DNA from: Isoetes taiwanensis
Taxonomy: Eukaryota > Streptophyta > Lycopodiopsida > Isoetales > Isoetaceae
NCBI GenBank assembly: GCA_021234155.1
Contig: JAJEKV010000403.1
Location: 124,001 to 188,000, forward strand
Direction of reading: 5' to 3'
Length of the DNA stretch: 64,000 nucleotides
In this document: in pieces, positions 55,205 through 64,000 of the stretch
How the letters are laid out: every line of letters starts with the position of its first letter
How positions within the stretch are numbered: the first letter of the stretch is position 1
Translations under genes and position numbers: made by a program
The notes under the pieces: generated by a model
Databases searched by the model: none
The model's input: the letters and a program-made list of their open reading frames with translations, nothing else
Told to the model about the DNA's origin: nothing

Positions 55205-57479
55205 GGCCACATTGTTGGGTGGTGGGTTTCCAAAACGAGTGGGGAATGCGTCATCACGAATCTCATACTTAAAAAGATATTTTTGACGCTCAAAAAAGGG
55301 GCTTTTAGTATTTCGAATGTCCAAAACACGAGTTTTAGGGTTTGATCCAGCATCTTTGCTGTAAAATCATGTGCAGTTCTACGGCAGTAGTGGAGGTAAG
55401 CTTTACTGCGCATGGACTGTCTCTCCGACAGTTTTATGATTACTCATTAACTATGCTTAGCTAGTGCTTAGGAATATCGGATTCTCGTATCATGATAGAT
55501 AAACATGAAGGTGGACCCGAGCTTGCTTTTGCCTTCCAGGATATATATTCAATGCTCAAGGTAGCTCCTCTTTTATTTGAATTTCTTTTCATTTTATAGT
55601 ACAGAACTAGTCACAAAAATGACAGGGAAGTTATTTTCAAAAGGATGAAACAAAAGTACTATACATTCCTTCCAATGGAAATCTGTATTATCCTGAATCT
55701 ACGAATGGCACCATATTTTTGATGTAAATTCTGGGGAGTGTTTTCCAACGATATGAATGGTTTAGATAACAGGTAATAAATTGAATACTAGGTTGCGTGC
55801 ATGCTTACATTTGTAAAAAATATTCCTTTTCGCATTAACACAGCATTCGCATTTCAGGCAAGAAGAAGTGGATGTGGAATCAGATACTTCTAAAATGGAG
55901 TAAGATTCTCATTTTTCTATCCTCGTTGATTTAAAAATATGTCGATGCATGTAGACATGTTTTGAAAAAGAATACATGCCACGTGCATCAAACATCTGTT
56001 CTCATTTGATCATTTTGCTGGTTCAGCAAACCGTTTGCTCCTGACATGTGTATATTTTCTATTGCTTACAAATCTAACCCTATTGATTAAAAATTAAACC
56101 AGCTATCTTAAAGACAAACAGCTTTTTCCTTGGTTTGCGAATCATACTTGCTCTAGGTGAGGCATTATTATACAAGGAAACATGGGGAAATGGTTTGCCT
56201 GAAGCATTCAGAGATCACCCATCTATATTATACTGCAGGAAACTACTGAGCTAAGTTTGGTGATCTTTAAGGATCACCCAGAATTTATGGAACCATGGGT
56301 TAAGTTGCAAAGTGGATCATGGCCATTCAATGTTACCATCTTATGCATGTCTTGATCAGCCGTTGAATGGACCACTACGTGTCATTCAATAGACCTTTAG
56401 TGTCCCACTTGCTGAGATAACAACATTCTTGTACAATTTTGCAGAATATGCACTCTAGAAAAATCATAACAACATTTTAAAGTAACATAAGGGATTTGAA
56501 CCCTCAATAACATTTGTTGTTGTTCCAACACTCATCAGAATAGAAATCATACCTGAAATTTGGTTCTGCAAATGCTCCACTTCTAATTGACGAGCATCTT
56601 CATCCAGCATTTTGCAATTGCAATCGACTAACAAATGTAAACATTTAATTCTACAATTATTCAGTGCACTGTTACCAGGTATCAGGGATAACTCTTGTTC
56701 CTAATGAAGAGTGGAATTATAACTTAGCAGTATGTTAGACTATAACTAGTATGTTAGACTATAACTGATTATAACAAAGAGGTTTGAACAAACGTGTTTA
56801 ATTTTTACAGATAGAACTGAACAAACCTACTATTCATATGCTAATGGCAAAGCTTTGAGATCAAATCTGCTGAGTATGGAAGCGCAACTGCTTGTTTCAG
56901 CTGCCTGGGGTTCATACCTGCAATATGTGCATCAGCTTTCATAATCTGCAATATGTTGTACCCTTTTTTGTGCATTCTTAACAAGTATAGTGTATGCATA
57001 CGGCTAGGTTGCTGAAATATAACCTAACAGTAGGATCCTTATAGTCGTTGCTCATTCATTTACACATGGACATGGATATAAGACTAATCTGTAACATGTG
57101 CATCAACTACAACAGTCCTCTCTAAGTGAAGCCAATTTCATTATTATGTGTTTTGTTCGATGGTCTTTAATGAAATATTATTGTTGTTGATGAATCTTGA
57201 TTTCTTTTGCCCTCTGTATATTTTAATGTTTTTAGTATGATGATACTGATCATCAAATTGAGACAATTTTTACCATAATAGTTCTAGAATTTGCACTAAG
57301 ACCATTCATCAAAAGTCTTGTTAGCTTATTATCAAAACAAAAGGTATTAACCATATGACAATCAACAATAAGTGTCGTGTCACAATTTAGATGGAACTTA
57401 AAAAAGAAGTGAAAATTGCATTTACCTATTAGAATAAGAGACATAAGCAATTCCTTGTTTCTACTGCTTTCTAAGAGGA
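55205..57479. other. no gene recognised
   Basis: AT-rich DNA with short frames. A duplicated word, TATGTTAGACTATAACT, occurs near 56731 and 56750. No transposon ends were seen. Confidence 0.45.
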
Positions 57480-59130
57480 CTTATGCAATTGGGGCCAATA
57501 GGCCTATGGAAACAAATCAAAAAGCACAGTAAACATATTACTGTCAGGATTAAAACAACCCGCTCTGAAGGATTTTCGAGGGATAAACCTTTGCAGTAAT
57601 AAGTATGCTGATAAACTGTACAATGATGTATTAAGATACATTTCAATGCATGTTTAAGGACATAAATGAGTGCGCTTATCCATGACCTCCTCAAGATACG
57701 ATCTCAATAACCCTATTGAAGCCATGTCCATCAACACATGGAGCAGCTAGTTAGGCGGGACCAACTCAATATAGCGTGTCAGGATGTAGTGTCGGACAAT
57801 TCTGAAAAGTGTGATATTTGTTCTCAATGACTTCTGTTGGCAACACTAACAAAGCATGTCCTCGCACACATCCAGAAATCACCTGCCTGTCTCAATTCAG
57901 AGGCGATGTGCACTTATACGAATTGAAGCTATCAATCTACGTTTCTTCATGGGCAAATGTATACGCAGGTAGGGCTATGGACCCCTTGTAAGCATGGTAT
58001 TGTTCTGGCATTGGTAGTGTGCCTTCTTGACCTCCTCCAAACCACTAGCATTTCAAAGCTTGTTGAGGAAGCAAGCATCAAGATATTGTCATAAGTGATG
58101 GTGATCTTCTTCAGTTTGTACATGTATGCATCTATGCTCCTGCATATTCCATCCAAGGGGAATTCACTTAGTTTTAATGGTACAATCTAGATGATTGACC
58201 TAAAGAGGTTTTTTTTTGCTTTAACCATACATATACTCATACCTAGGCGGTTTTATCAGGTAACTTTGGACAATATGTGGCTAAAATAGGGGTTTTGGGA
58301 AGATTTTTAAGGTGTACACAAAGGGTTTTTGGCAACCCCTTGCACGCACATGACATACCTTTTATATCATAAGTGCACTCTAAAGATTCCATTGGGAGAA
58401 CCATTGGGCTCGTTTTCTCTTACAGTAGGCCTTGAGGCACAATTGCTACAGTATAAGCAAGGTTGGGGAGACGATCATTGCCCATATTACCTTTTGAAGT
58501 AGAAAATATGGCGTCGAATTCAACCCTCTAAATGGGCAAGAAACTTGTCTTCTGTAGAAGAATTTGATATGAACTGTGGATTTTACCCCAAGTGCCCAAA
58601 CTAGGAAGGCTTTTTGCACCTGCTCCAGGTCATTGCAGGTGGCAAGGAACACCACTGGGCCCCAAACCCCGTATAACAAGCTCCATTAAGAACTTGAAGA
58701 GTGTGATTGATGGGCGCGGTCATGAATCTCTACTTATAATTGTTTTTCTGCATTGCATACTGTGCTGCAGCCTGCTATCATTCGTACAAAGTGTCCTAGT
58801 ATGTGGTAGAAGGAAAAATCTTCCCAAATACTTGTAGGTGGGTGCCATCTCCAGAATTTGTCCTTGATAAGTGAAGGAGAGAGGCTTTGGATGGCATGAG
58901 GAAAAAATGAACAGTACTTTAGTCTTGTCCGAATTAGGATGGGCACTATTAGTGGCATGCCCATTTGAGCAATTCTGCCTTCATGTCGTTATTGGAGAGA
59001 CAATGTAAGCCCTAAGAGACCTGCCTCTGTGATTATTAGCATCGGGCACATCTGTAGGGTATTGCTGCTCGCACTACAAGAGGATCATAGAGTTGCTATA
59101 AGTATTGTACCCATTGCTCGAAAGTGATGT
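57480..59130 (-). mobile_element. decayed second copy of the (TTCC)-tailed LINE
   Basis: Matches 47450-49290 in order and orientation: GGATTTTCGAGGGA near 57570 (against GGGTTTTCGAGGGA), CTCAATTCAGAGGCGATGTG near 57893 (against the CTCAATGCGGAGATGGTGGG region), and a frame at 58446-58679 encoding NDLEQVQK (against NDLEQCGR). It lacks the endonuclease end and is far richer in A/T than the other copy, as expected after long C-to-T decay. No (TTCC)n tail remains. Confidence 0.7.
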
Positions 59131-59169
59131 TTCTCATAGGATATGTGACGTTCCCCTAAAACAGCTAAA

Positions 59170-59524
59170 CAAAGGGCATTCCATGTTGGTTCTGGTTGGC
59201 TCCTATGGTTGATATGGTTGCGTCGCAGACACCACATCTTTCAGGGCATTAATTCATCTGCATGCGATGTTATTAGGATGGCCTAGAAAAAGATATTGAT
59301 AGCCTACGAGTGTTCCCTCCTTAAATCAGAAATGATGGAATGCATCTGGATTCAGTATCTTCGAATTCATTTTTATCGTTAGTCTCCTATTTTGGAGTAA
59401 GTCCAGGCTCATGCTCATGTGGCATCTTTTTGCGCTTACACAGTTAAATGAGACATGAAAATTTTGTACGTGTTATCTGATTAATAAATTTTTGGCTTTT
59501 GTCCTTCCAAAAAAAAAAAAAAAA
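59170..59524 (+). mobile_element. L1-type LINE 3' end with poly(A)
   Basis: The plus strand encodes SGWLLWLIWLRRRHHIFQ, matching the WxxWxxRNxxIF motif near the C-terminus of plant L1 ORF2. A short 3' UTR and a 16-base A tract at 59509-59524 follow. It is 5'-truncated and inserted against the copia sequence to its right, cutting off that element's protease region. Confidence 0.65.
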
Positions 59525-59525
59525 C

Positions 59526-60820
59526 TTCCATTTAATATGCCATTCCCATTGCAAATACCATACAAATTACCAAGACGTATTCCAAGAAATTTGATTCCAT
59601 TATTGTCATAAATCTTACAACAACGTTGTTCAAAAACAACTTTAAATTCATGATCAATAAGCTGACTTACTGAAATTAGGTTTCTCACTAAGTTTGGTAC
59701 ACCGAGTGCATCCTTTAATTCTACAGATTTTCCTTCTAGATCAAATATTTCAAGTATGCCCGATTCTTCAACTCTTTGCAAGTCTGTGTCACCCATTTGC
59801 ACATAGCTAGAATCTCTCTTTCTCCTGTTTTTGAGAGCATCAGTAGTTCTTACTACTGATCTCTCAGCTATAAATGTATCATCATTTTTGTTAGTCTTAA
59901 TCTCAGTAATAGAGCAACAATTATAGAGTTTTACCTCTGCCTCTGTGTCTTTTTCTTCTGTATGACACCTTGTGCCAGATTGATACTAGTTTATCTATCA
60001 TTTCTTCTCTTGATATTGTTGCCTCTGCCTCTTCCTCCTCTACTGTTGTGTGCAAACTCTCTGCCTTTTCCTCTTTCAAAGTCCTTAGGACTAGAGCAGT
60101 TGGAAGCAATATGCCCATACCCATAACAATTAAAACACCTGTTATCCTTCAGTTTTGGACAAGTACTGTTCAAACGTCCATATTCTTTACCCTCAAAACA
60201 AGGCCCAATTTTCCGTGACTGTATCTTGTTTTTTCTACCAGCAAACAGTATTTCAGTGCTCTCGTCATCTTCTTCCTTTAGCATTCCTTTTTGTTCCAAT
60301 TCCGTCCTTATCATTGCCTCAGCTTTTTCTCTGTTTTTGGCCACATTCCTTACCCATATCTGCAACTATATTATCATATGTCTGAAATTTTTTTATCAAA
60401 TTATCATCCTCCTTGAATTTCGTCTCCTTAACTCTCTGTCCAATAATTCCATTTGTGAAGAACTTTTAAGTTACATAAGCTTTGACCAGATAGTCCCACA
60501 TTTCCTTTAGAGATCTATTCTTCAACTTCAGCATAATGTTAGAGCTCAGTTTACTTGAAATAATGCATCTAGCCTCATGAAGCTTACCTCTCTTCTGCTC
60601 ACTTCCTTCAACTGCACCACTATGAAATCTCTCATCAACATTCCTTGCAGTGGAATGTACTGTACTGCTCTCAGCTTCTTCATTCACATCTCCAGCTATA
60701 AGGTACCATAGACCTTCTGCTTCAAGAACATCTTTCATTCTTTCTTTCCATGCTTGGAAACAAGCCTCCCCTTCAAATACATTACTCAATAATAGTGAAG
60801 AACATAGTCTGCTTGCCATA
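59526..60820 (-). mobile_element. Ty1/copia gag and protease region
   Basis: Minus strand. From 60819, MASRLCSSLLLSNVFEGEAC begins a gag domain (with GLWYLIAGDV and LKNRSLKEMWDYL). The zinc knuckle CFNCYGYGHIASNC (CX2CX4HX4C) lies near 60110-60150. The sequence after the protease (LKDALGVPNLVRNLISVSQL) ends with IRLGNLYGICNGNG at about 59545. The frames at 60466-60819, 59991-60365 and 59473-59802 are separated by stops and frameshifts. Reverse transcriptase and integrase are not present downstream because an L1 tail has joined at 59525. Confidence 0.85.
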
Positions 60821-60832
60821 GCTCTGGTACCA
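60821..60832 (-). other. copia primer-binding site
   Basis: The minus strand reads TGGTACCAGAGC, one base from the usual plant tRNA-iMet site. It is followed directly by an ATGGC start of gag, as in complete copia elements. Confidence 0.8.
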
Positions 60833-60833
60833 A

Positions 60834-61320
60834 TGATAATAATTGCAAATTCAAGCTTGATTAGAATAATTTAGCAATTCACATCTAACCATTGGCAATG
60901 AGAACATGTTAAGAAATAACGTTAACCATTATAATCATGAAATATAGCCGATTCAAACATATAGGTTCCATCGACCTGTAATTCAAAAGAATATCAAGAC
61001 TTCACCTTATCCAATACTTCTCGTATTACTCAGAGGATCGATTTGATCAGTGCAGAAACTGATGAGGATCAATCCTAGGTTTACATACTTATACACGAAT
61101 CAATATAGCTTAGGTGCAGTCGATTTAGGGGTTTCCAGTCTCGTAGATACACATGTTTCACTACTATTTGTCCAGATAGGTCTATCTATATTAGGGCATC
61201 GATATTGACAATATCTGCAATATTGTGCCTCAGATCAACCATTAACAATGTATGAAATATTGCCTAGGCACCAAATATGCTATAATCTATTCTCAAATAT
61301 TTGCATCAACAATTAAATCT
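60834..61320 (-). repeat. probable copia 5' LTR, left boundary known
   Basis: The LTR should end (minus strand) at TTATCA next to the primer site. Its far end is not obvious. Copia integrase sequence from a different element begins near 61320. No matching 3' LTR is in the window. Confidence 0.45.
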
Positions 61321-62110
61321 CATATAAACTTATTGAAATCTGGCTTTTATGAGTTAGAAAATACCATTTTGATTTTCCTTATGTAATCATCAATAAACGA
61401 TACAAAATATTACTTCTCACTTGCACTTCTAACTCTCATAGGCCCACGGACATCAGAGTGTACTATGGCTGATTTTCTCTTACCCGTGCACTTTACTTAA
61501 GACAAGACTTTCTACTTTGTTTGCCTAATATACAACCATGACATGGAGAGTCTATTTTTCATATCATCAGTAACATCTAAATCATCCAAAAACTTATGCT
61601 TCTTCATTAAAAAAAAATATATTTTTCATTTGTATGATCCTAATCTTTAATGCCATAATTCTATTGATATTATCATTTTCAACTTCATAAAAAATTATAT
61701 TTTTCATTTGTATGATTCTAACCTTTGATGCCATAATTCTATTGATATTATTATTTGCAACTTCACTGCTTAATAACATGTCTACACCACAAGTCAAAAC
61801 GATTTCCAACTCTTTTTGCATATAATACAACCTTTCCATTATTATGTACTATGCACATGTGCTTGTTAAACTACACTTCGTTATCTTTATCTACTAGATC
61901 TGCCACTGAGATTATTTTTTCACCACTCCAGGAACACACAAAACATTGTCAACAGAGATCACATTTCCATGTTCTCCTATGGGTTCTATGTGGTAGGATC
62001 ATATATGAACCCAAATCAACTAGCATGTGTTCCTGGGGTAGACGACATCTCCTATGGCTAGCATACCACAGTCTTCTACTTTTTGTTCTTCTCCATTAAC
62101 CATATGTACA
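61320..62110 (-). mobile_element. second Ty1/copia fragment (protease to integrase)
   Basis: Minus strand. SVDNVLCVPG (about 61930-61965) lies after the protease. CHGCILGKQ (about 61520-61545) is the integrase zinc-binding CxxC, and VHSDVRGPM (61437-61463) with YFVSFIDDYIRK (61377-61410) is the start of the integrase core. Frameshifts and stops intervene. The sequence differs from that of the element at 59526-60820. A 77-bp in-element tandem duplication at 61612-61766 interrupts it. Confidence 0.75.
61612..61766. repeat. tandem duplication of a 77-bp unit inside copia
   Basis: Two units of TATATTTTTCATTTGTATGA, ATGCCATAATTCTATTGATA and CAACTTCA follow each other with about 90% identity. On the minus strand both encode NINRIMAxKxRIIQMKNI, so the duplication is in coding sequence. 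Confidence 0.85.
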
Positions 62111-62220
62111 CACCTGAGATTACTAATTTGCATATTTCTTAATATTTGTGAGCCTTCATCACAAGTGTTTCAAATTTTAATCTATAACCACACAATTAAC
62201 AAAGTTTACATCACAAGAAC

Positions 62221-62520
62221 TTTTTTTTTTTAAGGGACTTGAGCCTTTATTATCCAGAAAAAGTTACAAAGTACAATGGGGACTAAAAATTCAGTGGAGA
62301 GAATGTCCACCAGAGCAAATCCACCCCACTCAAATACATCATCTAAATAGTATGAAGAGCAAGGAAAATCTCATAAGTGTGAATCAAGATAGTGTTCCCA
62401 AACACGACTCTTTATATCATTAGCAATTGATGAGCACTGAATGCTTTGACAACCGTTGTTGGACATCGAGAAGGACCCGTGCATCTGGAACAAGCAAGAT
62501 CTTTAAATATGAGAAGAACT
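62221..62520 (-). mobile_element. L1-type LINE 3' end with poly(A)
   Basis: Eleven T residues at 62221-62231 start a minus-strand 3' end. AATTCAGTGGAGAGAATGTC, CACCCCACTCAAATAC and TTAGCAATTGATGAGCAC match 38780-38940. Compared with that copy it retains the last 55 bp of the 3' UTR and the poly(A). It is 5'-truncated near 62520. Confidence 0.7.
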
Positions 62521-64000
62521 CGATAAAGCAAAAAGAACCCGATAAACAAAAAGAATTTACTCTTTCTTTAGGAACTTCTTCTAATTGATACATGGCCCAT
62601 GGTTGGTTTTAAAAATGTCACACTTCTTGTAGAAGTTCCTCTACTAAAAAATCCTTAAGCTTCCACATCCTCTTCCTCTTCTTGTACACACATATTTGCA
62701 AGATGACCTCCTTTTTCCTACGAACATAACATGTACAAATTCTAACTGAGAGCAATTTGGTTTGATATGACCACTCTTTCCCATTCATAGTATATCACAT
62801 CCCTTCTCTCTCTCTCCCTCTTTCAACATATAAAATATTATCTCCCCTTTTATTATAATCCCTTCTTGCTTCTCCTTGTGTGACTTCAGTTCTTGTTGTA
62901 CTTATTGTTGTTCAGTTCTTGTTGTTGTTCTTGTTGTTGTTCTTGTTGTTCTTGTTCTTGTTGTTGTACTATTCTATTCTATTTATTCTATTCTTCCTTA
63001 TATATAGACAGCAACCAATGTAAGTCGACAAGAATAACTCTGCGCAGACTCAAGAATCACAAGCTGTGGATAGAAAGAGGAAGATGGCAAAGGCCAATGA
63101 TTTTGAGAGAGGCTATATTGTGCTGACTCTGTGATATCGGAGAAGCAAAAAACGAGAGGCATGTATGGAATTGAAACAAGATAGATTGAAATGGAACGAG
63201 ATGGATTGGAAAGCATCACTAGTAAAGGGAACAAGAGACACCGGGCAAGCAAAATGGACATCATTAGCAATAAGAAAGATTCTATATGAACATGATTGCG
63301 GATATAGAGAATTCACTATTACAATTATCTAGGGACCAATGGCGATGCACAGATGCGCCACAAGGATCAACAGAGGGATATAGAGAGGAAAGGAGGTGAT
63401 TTTTTTTCCATCCACACTGAGAGGCATTATGGATTTTTTGGGGTTAGAAAAGGGAATTTCGGGCAGCCCGAACTTAGTTTCTTGTTGGATAGGGTCGTTA
63501 AATGTTTGTCTTATTCTGCCCTTTTTTGTCTTTTTCAAAGCACGCGGATTCGTTAATTTCATTGGTTTGTTGTTGGTGTAGTCATAGCCAAAAAAAAAAC
63601 CAATCTGAATTCAAAACCCAAGTCCTTCCTCCTCCTCGCTTATTACCAACTAGTCCTTTAAATGTTACCGCTTTTTTTCCTCAAATTTGTAGGCCTAATT
63701 GCTCAATTCTTGGATGTCTCTTTTATTGGAGGCAGCTTTGTAGAAATTTTACAACCGATCATTTCAGAGAGCTCGCAAGCTTCCCGTAGGTCCAAGTATT
63801 CTCGGTGTCCTTATTACATTCTTTTGGAGCTACAAAGCTACAAATTTCTAAGGAGCTCGAGGATGGATGATAAAGGTATGTTAATTTGCAACTCCATAAA
63901 TTTGCAAATCCTATTCATATCTTAAGAATGCTTTACTGTTTATTTGTAGAAAACATAAATCCAAGGAGGAAGGTTTTGCCAATTTCGGTGGAGGTACCAC
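62521..64000. other. no gene recognised
   Basis: A (TTGTTC/TTGTTG)n array at about 62890-62970 and a (CT)n run at about 62808. The remaining short frames show no domain. Confidence 0.4.
62888..62972 (+). repeat. (TTGTTGTTC)n imperfect microsatellite
   Basis: Irregular alternation of TTGTTG and TTGTTC units. Frames across it encode only Cys/Ser or Leu/Val repeats. Confidence 0.85.

Noticed and set aside
59085-59190. 5' target duplication for the L1 tail ending at 59524
   Set aside because: The sequence after the poly(A), CTTCCATTTAATATG, has no convincing match at the left edge, so the insertion boundary is not proven.
19-64000. CRISPR arrays, bacterial operons or phage genes
   Set aside because: No regularly spaced identical repeats with unique spacers, and coding pieces have plant introns and plant transposon domains. 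The tandem arrays seen are minisatellites.

Overview
This window is nuclear DNA from a land plant, most likely a vascular plant with a repeat-rich genome. It carries R2R3-MYB, MED6, cytochrome P450, leucine-rich-repeat kinase and glycine-rich-protein sequences with plant-type introns, alongside gypsy and copia LTR elements, poly(A)-tailed L1-type LINEs, a Tourist-like MITE and tRNA-derived SINE heads. I cannot place it more precisely. There is no bacterial, organellar or CRISPR signature, and almost no uninterrupted coding sequence over 150 codons.

Layout. At 0-16 kb there is an uncharacterised multi-pass membrane protein gene on the minus strand (6048-7526, with a possible downstream exon at 5009-5467), set among fold-backs, small tandem duplications, a 461-bp Tourist-like MITE flanked by TAA (9315-9775), a palindromic MITE-like element (10672-10932) and a dispersed repeat split by a 0.73-kb insertion (12121-13520). 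At 16482-26218 lies a complete 9.7-kb LTR retrotransposon on the minus strand, with 1.55-kb LTRs, a polypurine tract, a tRNA-Met-like primer site and a perfect 5-bp target duplication (ATCCA). Its internal region is decayed or non-autonomous. At 26-38 kb is a mosaic of broken host genes: the 3' part of a MYB gene, a MED6 pseudogene with a frameshift and a skipped exon, an unrecognised spliced gene at 37.0-37.6 kb, and many 34-97-bp tandem duplications. At 38.0-44.2 kb a second copy of the 12.1-kb repeat abuts an L1-type LINE 3' end. That LINE is interrupted by a 4.34-kb segment with 0.56-kb direct terminal repeats, flanked by a 390-bp duplication of the LINE itself. At 45.8-47.0 kb are P450 and LRR-kinase fragments. 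At 47.4-52.3 kb a GC-rich, nearly full-length LINE on the minus strand ends in a (TTCC)n tail. At 52-64 kb are copia fragments, a glycine-rich secreted protein gene with frameshifts (54515-55163), a second decayed copy of the GC-rich LINE (57480-59130), an L1 tail, a copia gag region with primer site, a copia integrase fragment and another LINE 3' end.

No set of genes forms a pathway. The window records nested transposition, local duplication and partial capture or decay of host genes. I found no convincing new multi-gene system. The best leads are the long-flank-duplication element at 39.1-44.2 kb, the tetranucleotide-tailed LINE, the complete LTR element with an unusual LTR divergence pattern, and the cluster of truncated host genes.
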